In this document: in pieces, positions 1-7,440 of the stretch
Numbering within the stretch: position 1 is the first letter of the stretch
Layout of the letters: every line of letters starts with the position of its first letter
Source: Magnetospirillum sp.
GTDB taxonomy: Bacteria; Pseudomonadota; Alphaproteobacteria; Rhodospirillales; Magnetospirillaceae
DNA length: 10,000 nt
Direction: 5' to 3'
NCBI GenBank assembly: GCA_020217035.1
Contig: JAIWOG010000143.1
Coordinates: 1 to 10,000, forward strand
Position numbers and translations under genes: made by a program
The notes under the pieces: generated by a model
Told to the model about the DNA's origin: nothing
Seen by the model: only the letters and a program-made list of their open reading frames with translations
The model's database searches: none

Positions 1-1331
1 CGGCCTCTTCGGCGGAAGAAGCCGAGGCCCTGCTGGACCAGGAAATGGTCCACGCCATCTTGTGCGACCAACGGATGCCCGGCATGCAGGGGGTGGACTT
101 CCTGCGCCAAGTGCGCGAGCGCTGGCCCGACCCGGTGCGCATGATCATCTCGGGCTACACCGCGTCGGAAGACATCATCGCCGGCATCAACGAAGCCGGC
201 ATCTTCCAGTACATCACCAAGCCGTGGGAACCCGACGACCTGATCGCCACCATCCGCGAAGGCTTGCGGCTGCGGCGGTTGCAGGACGCCGCCGCGCAAG
301 CCAGCCTGGACCTGAAGGTGGCCCCGGCCATGCTGGAAAGCCAGGTGGCGAAGAAGACCGCCACCCTGAAGCGGGCCCACCATTTCGACCGCATCGCCCA
401 CGCCCCCGATTCGCCGCTGACCGAGGTCATCGAACTGGCCAGCCGGGTCGCCGTCTACGACATCTCGGTGTTGCTGACCGGCGAATCGGGCACCGGCAAG
501 GAATTGCTGGCCCGCGCCATTCACTACAATTCGCCGCGCGGCGACAAGCCCTTCGTGGTGGAAAATTGCGGAGCGCTGCCTGATCAATTGCTGGAATCGG
601 AATTGTTCGGCTGCAAGAAGGGCGCCTTCACCGGCGCCTACGAGGACCGCATCGGCCTGTTCGAGCAAGCCGATGGCGGCACCATCTTCCTGGACGAAAT
701 CGGCGAGACCTCGCCCGCCTTCCAGGTCAAGCTGCTGCGCGTGCTGCAGGAAGGCGAGATCAGGCCGTTGGGGGCGCGTCTGACCCGCAAGGTGGACGTG
801 CGCGTCATCGCCGCCACCAACCGCAACCTGGAACAGGAAGTCCACGACAAGCTTTTTCGCCGCGACCTTTATTATCGTCTGGCCGCCTTTCCCATCCACA
901 TCCCGCCCCTGCGCGAACGCCCCGGCGACATCGTCGTGCTGGCCAACCGCCTGCTGGCCGACACCGCCCGCTCGTTCGGCAAAAACGTCGAGGGCTTTTC
1001 CGCCGCCGCCCTGGCGCTGCTGCAATCCTACGACTGGCCGGGCAACGTGCGCGAATTGATGAACGAGATGCAGCGCATGGTCGCCCTGGCCGACGGCCCG
1101 GTCATCGGTCCGGACTTGACCAGCCCGCGCCTGCGCGACCGGCCCCGGACAAATCCGGCCGCCACCGGCGGCAGCCTGCGCGACCAGGTGGACGCCCTGG
1201 AACTGCGCATCCTGAGCGACAGCCTCGAGCGTCATCGCTGGAACATCAGCCATGTGGCCGAGGAACTGGGGCTGTCACGGGTGGGGTTGCGGGCCAAGCT
1301 GAACCGCCACGGCCTGGAGCGTCCCGATTGA
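1..1331 (+). CDS. hupR: Hydrogenase-type response regulator, sigma-54 AAA+ activator (HupR/HoxA family), 5' partial
   Basis: NtrC-class response regulator open at the left edge; the reading frame runs in from position 3, so the ATG at 45 is internal. The visible receiver part has the phospho-acceptor Asp (codon 66-68, in CDQRMPGM) and the conserved Lys (219-221, in ITKPW). The AAA+ domain follows, with Walker A GESGTGKE (480-503), an intact GAFTGA loop (621-638), Walker B ([11 protein letters not shown], near 675) and an arginine-rich sensor region. The C-terminus is a Fis-type helix-turn-helix ending [19 protein letters not shown]. The receiver run [15 protein letters not shown] and the helix-turn-helix are typical of HupR/HoxA, which control uptake [NiFe] hydrogenase genes. 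The intact GAFTGA implies activation of sigma-54 RNA polymerase. Roughly 45-50 N-terminal residues, including the acidic pocket, lie outside the window. It is followed directly by its likely kinase. The family assignment is firm; the hydrogenase role is inferred from motif likeness. Confidence 0.85.
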   Translation, partial: ASSAEEAEALLDQEMVHAILCDQRMPGMQGVDFLRQVRERWPDPVRMIISGYTASEDIIAGINEAGIFQYITKPWEPDDLIATIREGLRLRRLQDAAAQASLDLKVAPAMLESQVAKKTATLKRAHHFDRIAHAPDSPLTEVIELASRVAVYDISVLLTGESGTGKELLARAIHYNSPRGDKPFVVENCGALPDQLLESELFGCKKGAFTGAYEDRIGLFEQADGGTIFLDEIGETSPAFQVKLLRVLQEGEIRPLGARLTRKVDVRVIAATNRNLEQEVHDKLFRRDLYYRLAAFPIHIPPLRERPGDIVVLANRLLADTARSFGKNVEGFSAAALALLQSYDWPGNVRELMNEMQRMVALADGPVIGPDLTSPRLRDRPRTNPAATGGSLRDQVDALELRILSDSLERHRWNISHVAEELGLSRVGLRAKLNRHGLERPD

Positions 1332-2635
1332 TGGCCCGCCAGCCCCCCCTCGCCACCGAAAGCGTCATCGGCGAAGGCGACATCGCCCATGCCCAGGAAG
1401 CGGCGTGGATCGAAGTGATCCGCAAGATGGAGGAGGTATATTCCGACCTGATCCAGTACGAGATCGAACTGGAAGAAAAGAACACCGCCCTGGAAGAAGC
1501 CCAGCGCTTCATCACCTCGGTGTTGTCCTCGGTGTCCGACATCCTGGTGGTATGCGATCCCAAGGGCCGCATCCAGCAGGTCAACCTGGCCTTCCTGCGC
1601 CTGACCGACATGGCCGAGATCGACCTGGTGGGCCGCCCCTTGGCCGACTTCCTGGCCGAAGACGTGGGAACCTTGTGCCATTGGCTGGAAGCCGGGCAAG
1701 GCGGCGACCGCGAGGTTCGCTTCGTCCACGGCGGAAACGGCGCCACCGACCCGGTGGCCTTGACCTGCGCCACGCTTTTGGATCATCGCGGATTGCCAGC
1801 CGGCACCGTGCTGACCGGCCGTCCGGTGGGCGAGTTGCGCCGCGCCTACGAGGCCCTGAAACAGGCCCAGGCGCAATTGGTGCAGCAGGAAAAGATGGCG
1901 TCGCTGGGGCGCCTCATCGCCGGCGTCGCCCATGAACTGAACAACCCCATCAGCTTCATCGTCGGCAATGTCCACGTGCTGACCAAGTACCGCGAACGGC
2001 TGGAAGCCTATCTGGGGGCCATCCACCACGGCGTCAGCGAGCCGGAACGCGAGGTGCTGCGCCGCACCTTGCGCATCGACGCACTCATCGCCGACCTGCC
2101 GGCCCTGATCGCCGGCACCCAGGAAGGGGCGCAGCGCGTCGCCGACATCGTCAAATCCCTCAAACGCCTGTCATTCAGCCATGGCGCCGCCGCCGAGGCG
2201 GTGAACCTTTCGGAAATCGCCGAAAACGCCGTCCACTGGGTGGTCAAGGGCCGCAACCTGCCCGATTTGCCCCGCCTGGATTTGCCCGACGTGCTGCTGG
2301 CCAAGGGCCAGGCCGGGCAATTGCATCAGGTGTTGGTCAACCTGGTGGAAAACGCGCTGGACGCGGTGGATGGCCGCGCCCAAGGGGTCAGCCTTTTGGG
2401 CCATCGCGACGGTGACAGCGTGGTGCTGGACGTCCGCGACGATGGCCCCGGCATCGCCCCACAAAACCTGGGCAAGGTGTTCGAGCCGTTCTTCACCACC
2501 AAGCCGGTGGGCCAGGGCACCGGCCTGGGCCTGTGGATCAGCTACGGCATCGCCCGCGACCATGGCGGCGAGCTGCTGGCGTCGAACCGTCCGGAAGGCG
2601 GCGCCTGCTTAAGGTTGCGGCTGCCGGCGGGTTGA
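1331..2635 (+). CDS. hupT: PAS-domain sensor histidine kinase, HupT/HoxJ-like
   Basis: A 434-residue soluble histidine kinase; no membrane segment is seen. The ATG at 1331 shares its A with the TGA of the upstream regulator, with GGAG at 1316-1319 as ribosome site, so the pair is translationally coupled. In order: a helical, Glu-rich N-terminal segment (about 25-60), a PAS domain (about 60-160, DILVVCDPKGRIQQVN), a short coiled linker, a HisKA domain with phospho-acceptor His201 in GVAHELNNP, and a HATPase domain with N box Asn341 (LVENALDAV), G1 box DDGPGI (Asp371), FEPFFTTK and G2 GTGLGLWIS. The run HELNNPISFIVGNVH after the H box resembles HupT/HoxJ, the kinases that pass the signal from regulatory hydrogenase HupUV/HoxBC to HupR/HoxA. 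No HupUV gene lies in the window, so the H2 signal is inference. It could instead sense redox or another cytoplasmic cue through PAS. It ends two bases from the convergent Rrf2 gene. Confidence 0.85.
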   Translation: MARQPPLATESVIGEGDIAHAQEAAWIEVIRKMEEVYSDLIQYEIELEEKNTALEEAQRFITSVLSSVSDILVVCDPKGRIQQVNLAFLRLTDMAEIDLVGRPLADFLAEDVGTLCHWLEAGQGGDREVRFVHGGNGATDPVALTCATLLDHRGLPAGTVLTGRPVGELRRAYEALKQAQAQLVQQEKMASLGRLIAGVAHELNNPISFIVGNVHVLTKYRERLEAYLGAIHHGVSEPEREVLRRTLRIDALIADLPALIAGTQEGAQRVADIVKSLKRLSFSHGAAAEAVNLSEIAENAVHWVVKGRNLPDLPRLDLPDVLLAKGQAGQLHQVLVNLVENALDAVDGRAQGVSLLGHRDGDSVVLDVRDDGPGIAPQNLGKVFEPFFTTKPVGQGTGLGLWISYGIARDHGGELLASNRPEGGACLRLRLPAG

Positions 2636-2637
2636 GT

Positions 2638-3084
2638 TCAAATGTCGTACATCAGCACCGGTTCCGGCGCCTGCATGTTGGCCATGTCGGCCAGGGTGGT
2701 GTTGTCCAGGATGGCGGCGATGGCGTCGCGCACCTCGCCCATCACCGCGCGCACGGCGCAGGCGGTTTCGTCGCGGCAATCGTCGCAGCGGCGATAGGCG
2801 CTGCGCGACACGCATTGCACCGGGGCCAGGGGGCCGTCCAGCACGCGCACGATGTCGCCGACCATGATGGAAGCGGCCGGCTTGGCCAGGGTATAGCCGC
2901 CGCCCTTGCCTTTTTTCGACGACAGCAGGCCGCGATTCTTCAGTTCCAGCAAGATGGCGTCCAGGAACTTCTTGGGGATGGTTTCGGCTTCGGCGATGTC
3001 GGCGATCAGCACCGACCCGTCGGCGCCGTGGCGGGCCAGATAGACCATGGCCTTCAAACCATACTTGGCCTTGCTCGACAGCAT
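2638..3084 (-). CDS. Rrf2-family transcriptional regulator with four-cysteine cluster
   Basis: A 148-residue winged-helix regulator of the Rrf2 family (IscR, NsrR, RsrR, CymR relatives). The N-terminus MLSSKAKYGLKAMVYLA and the wing GKGGGYTLAKPA (about 59-70) are family signatures. The sensing region has Cys91, Cys100, Cys103 and Cys109, a C-x8-C-x2-C-x5-C pattern. Classic IscR and NsrR use three closely spaced cysteines, so this could be a different Fe-S ligand arrangement or a thiol switch. The start at 3084 is backed by AAAGGG seven bases upstream on the minus strand. It lies 39 bases downstream of the co-directional glycosyltransferase gene and has a candidate promoter of its own inside that gene's end. 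Its target is unknown, and neighbouring genes give no clear Fe-S, cysteine or NO context. It faces the kinase gene tail to tail with a two-base gap and no hairpin terminator. Confidence 0.88.
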   Translation of the reverse strand: MLSSKAKYGLKAMVYLARHGADGSVLIADIAEAETIPKKFLDAILLELKNRGLLSSKKGKGGGYTLAKPAASIMVGDIVRVLDGPLAPVQCVSRSAYRRCDDCRDETACAVRAVMGEVRDAIAAILDNTTLADMANMQAPEPVLMYDI

Positions 3085-3100
3085 TTCCCCACCCTTTTCA

Positions 3101-3143
3101 TCAGCTGACTAGGGATATGGGCTTCAAGGCCGCCGCTTGTCAA
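3101..3143 (-). promoter_or_regulatory. Candidate promoter and operator of the Rrf2 gene
   Basis: On the minus strand a perfect TTGACA (3143-3138) is followed, after 18 bases, by CATATC (3119-3114, 3 of 6 matches to the -10 consensus). The -35 box sits in the last codons of the glycosyltransferase gene. Just downstream is the 8-base palindrome TCAGCTGA (3101-3108) flanked by TGACTAGGGATAT on the plus strand, which looks loosely like half of an IscR-type site. Autoregulation is common in Rrf2 proteins; here it is inference. Confidence 0.4.
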
Positions 3144-4104
3144 CGTCCTCGGCGCAGCCATGGGCTTCGCGCACCACGTAAAGCGGGCGGTTCTTCACCT
3201 CCGAGAACACGCGGCCCAGATATTCCCCGATCACCCCCAGGCTGATCAGTTGCACCCCGGAAAAGAAGGTGATGGCGACGATCAGCGACGGATAGCCGGG
3301 CACGTCGATGCCCAGGACCAGCGTTTTCACGATGAAGACGAAACCGTAAAGCAGGGCGAAGGTCGCCACCAGCATGCCCATGAAGGTCCACACCTTCAGC
3401 GGCAGCGAGGTGAAGGAGGTGATGCCGTCGATGGCCAGACGATAAAGCCGGAACAGGTTGAACTTGGTCTCGCCATGGGCGCGGTCGGCGACGTCGAAGG
3501 GGATGGTGGTCTGGCGAAAGCCGACCCAGGCGTAAAGCCCCTTCATGAAGCGCGAATGTTCAGGCATGGCGTTCAGCACGTCCACCACCTTGCGGTCCAG
3601 CAAGCGGAAGTCGCCGGCCCCTGGCGGCAGCCGCACTTCCGACACCCGACCGAACAGGTCGTAGAACAGCTTGGCGGCCAGACGCTTGACCGCGCTTTCC
3701 TGTTCACGGTCGCGGCGGATGGCGATGACCATCTCGAAGCCGTCGCGCCATTTTTCCAGCATGTCCTTGATCACTTCCGGCGGATGCTGAAGATCGGCGT
3801 CGATCATCACCACCGCCTGGCCCGCCGTATGGCGCAGGCCAGCGGTCAGCGCCAGTTCCTTGCCGAAATTGCGTGACAACTCGACCACCTTGATGCGGGG
3901 GTCGCGGTCGCGGTGGGCCAAGGCGCGGGAAACCGAATCGTCGCGGCTGCCGTCGTCGACGCAGACGATTTCATAAGAGACGCCGATTTCCGCCATCACC
4001 TCGGACAGGCGGGCGAACAGCTTGTCCAAATTGCCGGATTCGTTGAACATGGGCACCACCAGCGAAAGCACTGGCGGGACGACACTCTCGGCGGTCTGGG
4101 TCAT
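3124..4104 (-). CDS. Family 2 glycosyltransferase, GtrB/DPM1-like, membrane-anchored
   Basis: A 326-residue GT-A fold glycosyltransferase that would move a sugar from a nucleotide donor to a polyprenyl phosphate on the inner face of the cytoplasmic membrane. Visible motifs are the donor-binding start SLVVPMFNES (about 14-23), VDDGS (Asp50, Asp51), the acceptor-side signature LSRNFGKELALTAGL (about 76-90), and the metal-binding IDADLQHPP (Asp102, Asp104). Two C-terminal membrane helices (about 238-263 and 272-297) end in the usual GEYLGRVFSEVKNRPLYVV. Domain order and length fit GtrB, YfdH and ArnC-like proteins. The ATG at 4104 is chosen because the signature begins right after it and an upstream in-frame start (4146) would run into the divergent gene; no clear ribosome site precedes it. 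It diverges from a YdjC-type deacetylase, which suggests a shared lipid-linked sugar or glycolipid pathway. The sugar and final product cannot be read from sequence. Confidence 0.88.
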   Translation of the reverse strand: MTQTAESVVPPVLSLVVPMFNESGNLDKLFARLSEVMAEIGVSYEIVCVDDGSRDDSVSRALAHRDRDPRIKVVELSRNFGKELALTAGLRHTAGQAVVMIDADLQHPPEVIKDMLEKWRDGFEMVIAIRRDREQESAVKRLAAKLFYDLFGRVSEVRLPPGAGDFRLLDRKVVDVLNAMPEHSRFMKGLYAWVGFRQTTIPFDVADRAHGETKFNLFRLYRLAIDGITSFTSLPLKVWTFMGMLVATFALLYGFVFIVKTLVLGIDVPGYPSLIVAITFFSGVQLISLGVIGEYLGRVFSEVKNRPLYVVREAHGCAEDVDKRRP

Positions 4105-4126
4105 GGCGCACCACAAAGGACGGATG

Positions 4127-5011
4127 ATGAGCGGCAGTGTGGACAAAAGCGGTCAAGCGGTCAATCGCCGCCCCCGGATCACCTTGTGCGCCGACGATTA
4201 CGGCCTGGCCCCCGGGGTCAGCGCCGCCATCCGCCACCTGATCGCGCTCGGCCGCCTGCAAGCCACCGGCTGCATGACCGGCAGCCCCCATTGGCCGCAA
4301 GCGGCCCAGTCCCTGAAGCCCTTGGACGGCATGGCCGACATCGGCCTGCACATCACGCTCACCGACCAATCCCCCATCGGCCCCATGCCCAAGCTGGCGC
4401 CCGATGGCAAGCTGCCATCCTTGGGCAAGCTGTTGAAGCTGTCGCTGACCGGCAAGCTGGACCGGGACGAGATCAGCGCCGAGATCAACCGCCAGGTGGA
4501 TTCCTTCCAGGCCGCTTTCGGCCGCCTGCCCGATTTCCTGGATGGCCACCACCATGTCCACCAATTGCCCGGTATCGGCGAGGCGGTGATCGAAACCTGG
4601 AAGACCCGCCTGGGCGGCCACGTTTGGGTGCGGTCGTGCCTGGAACCGTCGCTGGGTATCCTGACCCGGCGGATCTCGCCGTTGCGGGCCTTGGTCATCG
4701 CCAATCTGGGCCGCGTCTTCCGGCGCCGGCTGGAACAGGCCGCCATCCCCCACAACCGGTCGTTCAGGGGCGTCTACGACTTTTCCGGCAAGGTGCCGTT
4801 CGACCAGTTGTTCCGCCGCTTCACCGCCGATCCCGGTCCCGACTGCCTGATGATGGTGCATCCCGGTCTGGTGGACGAGGCGCTGTGCGCCGTCGATTCC
4901 TTGACTGGCCAGCGCGAGGTGGAATACCGCTTCCTGGCGTCCGATTCCTGCGTGCTGGGTCTGGCCGAGCGCGGCATCGCCCTGTCGCCGCTGTTCCCCA
5001 AGCCGTTATGA
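4127..5011 (+). CDS. YdjC/ChbG-family carbohydrate deacetylase
   Basis: A 294-residue member of the YdjC/ChbG family, metal-dependent enzymes that remove acetyl groups from N-acetylated sugars such as chito-oligosaccharides; HpnK of hopanoid loci belongs to the same family. Expected ligand motifs are present: CADDYGLAPGV (Asp23, Asp24), IGLHITLTD (His75) and LDGHHHVHQLPGI (His141-His145 region), with a late MMVHPGL segment. The start at 4127 is chosen over the adjacent ATG at 4124 because AAGGA (4116-4120) then has a six-base spacing; an in-frame TTG at 4022 would lie deep inside the divergent glycosyltransferase gene. The gap to that gene is only 22 bases, so promoters of each must lie partly in the other. 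It overlaps the downstream MFS gene by four bases (ATGA), a translationally coupled pair. The substrate is unknown: a lipid-linked sugar made by the glycosyltransferase or an imported sugar both fit. Confidence 0.87.
   Translation: MSGSVDKSGQAVNRRPRITLCADDYGLAPGVSAAIRHLIALGRLQATGCMTGSPHWPQAAQSLKPLDGMADIGLHITLTDQSPIGPMPKLAPDGKLPSLGKLLKLSLTGKLDRDEISAEINRQVDSFQAAFGRLPDFLDGHHHVHQLPGIGEAVIETWKTRLGGHVWVRSCLEPSLGILTRRISPLRALVIANLGRVFRRRLEQAAIPHNRSFRGVYDFSGKVPFDQLFRRFTADPGPDCLMMVHPGLVDEALCAVDSLTGQREVEYRFLASDSCVLGLAERGIALSPLFPKPL
4136..4164 (-). promoter_or_regulatory. Weak candidate promoter for the glycosyltransferase gene
   Basis: On the minus strand TTGACC (4164-4159) and CACACT (4141-4136) are 17 bases apart, which would start a transcript about 25 bases before the ATG at 4104. 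The region lies inside the first codons of the divergent deacetylase gene. The -35 box is part of an 8-base tandem repeat (AAGCGGTC twice, 4147-4162 on the plus strand). The match to consensus is partial. Confidence 0.25.
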
Positions 5012-6189
5012 CGCCCATCGCCACCGCGTCGCGGCTGTCGTTCTATTACGCCGCCCTGTTCACCGCCGTCGGCATCCACATGCCGTTCTGGCCGCTGTGG
5101 CTGCAAGACAAGGGCATGAGCGCCGCCCAGATCGGCCTGATAATGGCCGCCACCTATGCCACCAAGATCCTGGTGGGGCCGGGGATCGGCCATGTGGTCG
5201 ACCGCCATGGCGACCGCCGCCGCCCCATGCTGGTGCTGTCGGCGCTGGCGGCCGTCACCTGGCTGGCCTTTCCACTGGTGGACGGCTTCTGGCCCATCCT
5301 GGCCGTCACCGTGCTGGCGGTGGGACTTTGGACCGGCATCTTCCCCTTGGGCGAAAGCCTGTCGATGATGGAAACCCAGCGCCAGCGCCTGGATTACGGC
5401 CGGGTGCGCTTGTGGGGGTCGCTGACCTTCATCGGCGCCGCCATCGCCACCGGCAATTTGCTGACCCGCCAGCCGCCGTCCATCCTGTCGTGGATGGTGG
5501 CCGCGGCCCTGGCGCTGACCGCGGCGTCGTGCTGGCTGCTGCCGTCCACCGCCGTCGCCGGGCGCACACGAGCCCGCCTGCCCTTGTGGCCGCTGCTGAA
5601 GCATCCATTGTTCCTGGTGTTCTTGGCGGTCACCAGTCTGAACACCGCGTCACACACCGTCTATTACGCCTTCGCCACCATCCATTGGCAGGCGGCGGGG
5701 CTGGATGGCGACACCATCGGCCTGTTGTGGGCCGAAGGGGTATTGGCGGAAGTGGTGCTGTTCGCCTTTTCCGGCCGGGTGGTGGCCAGGATCGGCCCCG
5801 GCCGCCTGTTGCTGCTGGCCGCCAGCGCCGGGATTCTTCGCTGGCTGGCGCTGGGGGCCAGCACCGCCGTCCCGGTGCTGGCGGTGGCCCAGTTGCTGCA
5901 CGCCGCCACCTTCGGCTGCGCCCATCTGGGGGCCATGCATTTCATCACCCGCGCCATCCCGCACGCGCTTTCGGCCCGCGCCCAAGGCATGTTCTCGGCG
6001 GTGGCCATGGGGGCGGCGCCGGGCTTGATGAGCCCGCTGGCCGGACGGCTGTACGAATCCCTGGGCGGCGATTCCTTTTACGTCATGGTCGGGCTGTCGG
6101 CGGCCGGCACCGCCTTGGCGGTGGTGCTGGCGCGGCGGTGGATGGGACAAAACATCCTAGCCCAGCACGACGCCGATCCCGCCGCATAG
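5008..6189 (+). CDS. Major facilitator superfamily transporter (HcaT/LacY-like group)
   Basis: A 393-residue inner-membrane transporter with about twelve hydrophobic segments and both ends short, as usual for MFS proteins. The N-terminus (FYYAALFTAVGIHMPFWPLW) and the mid-protein segment YYAFATIHWQAAGL followed by TIGLLWAEGVLAE are typical of the MFS_1-like group that includes 3-phenylpropionate transporter HcaT. Motif A, between helices 2 and 3, reads GHVVDRHGDRRRP (about 61-73). The ATG at 5008 overlaps the stop of the deacetylase gene, and without a strong ribosome site of its own it probably relies on coupling. The last 33 bases overlap the end of the convergent chrA gene. The substrate is unknown; pairing with a sugar deacetylase would suggest an acetylated sugar or a product of that enzyme, but HcaT-like proteins are often annotated for aromatic acids, so this stays open. 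Confidence 0.87.
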   Translation: MTPIATASRLSFYYAALFTAVGIHMPFWPLWLQDKGMSAAQIGLIMAATYATKILVGPGIGHVVDRHGDRRRPMLVLSALAAVTWLAFPLVDGFWPILAVTVLAVGLWTGIFPLGESLSMMETQRQRLDYGRVRLWGSLTFIGAAIATGNLLTRQPPSILSWMVAAALALTAASCWLLPSTAVAGRTRARLPLWPLLKHPLFLVFLAVTSLNTASHTVYYAFATIHWQAAGLDGDTIGLLWAEGVLAEVVLFAFSGRVVARIGPGRLLLLAASAGILRWLALGASTAVPVLAVAQLLHAATFGCAHLGAMHFITRAIPHALSARAQGMFSAVAMGAAPGLMSPLAGRLYESLGGDSFYVMVGLSAAGTALAVVLARRWMGQNILAQHDADPAA

Positions 6190-7386
6190 GGCCAGGACCG
6201 GCAGCATCCCCCATTTCAGCCGCACCAGGGCGACCAAGGCGAAGACGGCCAGGGCCAGGGACAAGGGCTGCACGCTGTCCCAACGCGGCCAGGCGCCGTC
6301 GAAGTCGGCGAACACCACGTGCAGGGCGAACCACAGGGACAGGTTGAAGATGACGCCGACCACCGCCGCGGTGATCGCCGACAGCGCCGAGGCCAAGCCC
6401 GTATGGCCGCGCAGCCGTTCCACATGCGGGGCCAGGGCGAAGATCCACAGGAAACTGGGGACGAAGGTCACCCACACGGTCAAACTGGCGCCCAACACCC
6501 CGCCCAACCAGGGATTCAAGCCACCGGAATCACGGAAACCGGCCAGGAAACCCACATATTGGTTGACCAGCACCAGCGGCCCCGGCGTGGTCTCGGCCAG
6601 CCCCAGGCCATCCAGCATCTCGCCCGCCGACAGCCAGCCATGGTTTTCCACCGCCTGCTGGGCCACATAGGAAAGCGCCGCATAGGCGCCGCCGAAGGTC
6701 ACCACCGCCAACTTGGCGAAGAAGACGCCGATGGCGGCAAAGGCGCCTTGCCCCCACAACACCGCCAGCCCCACCGGCGCCAGCCACAGAACCAGCCACA
6801 ACAGCACCGATGCCCAAGTGTTGGGGCGGGAAGATTCGGCGGGGCTCGGCGTGTCGCCCCCCCGGCCGCGCCACCACCCGGCCAGCCCGGCCCCCAGCAC
6901 CACCAACGGAAAAGGCAGGTCCAGCGCGAACAGCGCCAGGAAGGAAGCCGCCGCCACGGCGCGGGCGAAATTGTCCTTCAGCGCCCGCCCGCCGATACGC
7001 AGGCCGGCTTGCACCACCACCGCCAGCACCGCCGGCTTGATGCCCAGGAACAATCCTTGCACGTAAGTCAGGTCGGAAAACCCGGCATAAAGCGCGGCCA
7101 GGCCCAGCATGACCAGGAAGCCGGGCAGCACGAACAGGATGCCGGCGGCCAGCCCGCCCCTAACGCCATGCAGCAGCCAGCCGGCATAGGTGGCCAATTG
7201 CTGCGCTTCCGGACCGGGCAGCAGCATGCAGAAGTTCAACGCGTGCAGGAAGCGCGGCTCGTCCAGCCAGCGTTTTTCGTCCACCAGCACCCGGTGCATG
7301 GTGGCGATCTGGCCGGCCGGGCCACCAAAGGACAGCACGCCGATACGGGCGAAGGCGGCCAGCGCCTGGGGGAAAGTCGGGCTCAT
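6157..7386 (-). CDS. chrA: Chromate transporter ChrA, long-chain (two CHR domains)
   Basis: A 409-residue membrane protein of the CHR family, which exports chromate from the cytoplasm. Both homologous halves are visible. The N-terminal half has FARIGVLSFGGPAGQI (about 11-26), VDEKRWL and MLLPGPEAQQLATYAGWL. The C-terminal half has FFAKLAVVTFGGAYA, a QQAVENHGWLSAGEMLDGLGLAETTPGP-type stretch and VNQYVGF. A hydrophilic linker (GRGGDTPSPAESSRPN) separates the halves. Length and architecture match long-chain ChrA. The ATG at 7386 places the family signature at the N-terminus; a GTG at 7428 is also in frame but adds residues unlike the family. No strong ribosome site is seen before 7386. It lies 87 bases downstream of the co-directional mocR gene, with possible operator elements between. 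Some CHR proteins have been linked to other anions, so chromate is a family-level call. The C-terminal coding end overlaps the MFS gene by 33 bases. Confidence 0.92.
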   Translation of the reverse strand: MSPTFPQALAAFARIGVLSFGGPAGQIATMHRVLVDEKRWLDEPRFLHALNFCMLLPGPEAQQLATYAGWLLHGVRGGLAAGILFVLPGFLVMLGLAALYAGFSDLTYVQGLFLGIKPAVLAVVVQAGLRIGGRALKDNFARAVAAASFLALFALDLPFPLVVLGAGLAGWWRGRGGDTPSPAESSRPNTWASVLLWLVLWLAPVGLAVLWGQGAFAAIGVFFAKLAVVTFGGAYAALSYVAQQAVENHGWLSAGEMLDGLGLAETTPGPLVLVNQYVGFLAGFRDSGGLNPWLGGVLGASLTVWVTFVPSFLWIFALAPHVERLRGHTGLASALSAITAAVVGVIFNLSLWFALHVVFADFDGAWPRWDSVQPLSLALAVFALVALVRLKWGMLPVLALCGGIGVVLG

Positions 7387-7403
7387 GACCGTAAGGTGAC
7401 AGC

Positions 7404-7437
7404 CCGGATGTTTCCGGTCCAGTGACACTATCCGGTC
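7404..7437 (-). promoter_or_regulatory. Possible operator region upstream of chrA
   Basis: In the short gap before chrA there is a direct repeat TCCGGTC (7413-7419 and 7431-7437, 18 bases start to start) enclosing the palindrome AGTGACACT (7421-7429). Next to it is an inverted repeat CCGGA-N4-TCCGG (7404-7417). GTGACA also recurs at 7396-7401. Direct repeats are the usual operator style of MocR regulators, and mocR is the next gene upstream, so a regulator site is plausible. It is not proven, and no convincing -35/-10 pair was found here. Confidence 0.35.
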
Positions 7438-7440
7438 GCG

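Noticed and set aside
1232..2029. Long minus-strand open frame opposite the kinase gene
   Set aside because: It is antisense to a kinase with every catalytic box intact, its sequence is low-complexity Gln/Gly/His-rich and resembles no family; typical of GC-rich antisense frames.
2636..2637. Terminators between the convergent gene pairs (near 2636, 6170 and 9695)
   Set aside because: The gaps are 2 and 6 bases or negative, and no GC hairpin with a T-run is seen around them.
4022..4126. TTG start extending the deacetylase by 35 residues
   Set aside because: It would lie within the glycosyltransferase coding region, has no ribosome site, and the family motif begins soon after 4127.
3913..5007. 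N-terminal extension or fusion upstream of the MFS transporter
   Set aside because: The open frame is antisense to the glycosyltransferase and out of frame with the deacetylase; its translation is Pro/Arg-rich without features, and the MFS family start is at 5008.
6319..7425. Long plus-strand open frame opposite chrA
   Set aside because: Gln/His/Pro-rich translation without domain features, fully antisense to a well-supported ChrA gene.
7387..7428. GTG start at 7428 for ChrA
   Set aside because: The extra 14 residues do not look like the family N-terminus, and the extension would cover the repeat elements; MSPTFPQALAAFARIG at 7386 fits ChrA.
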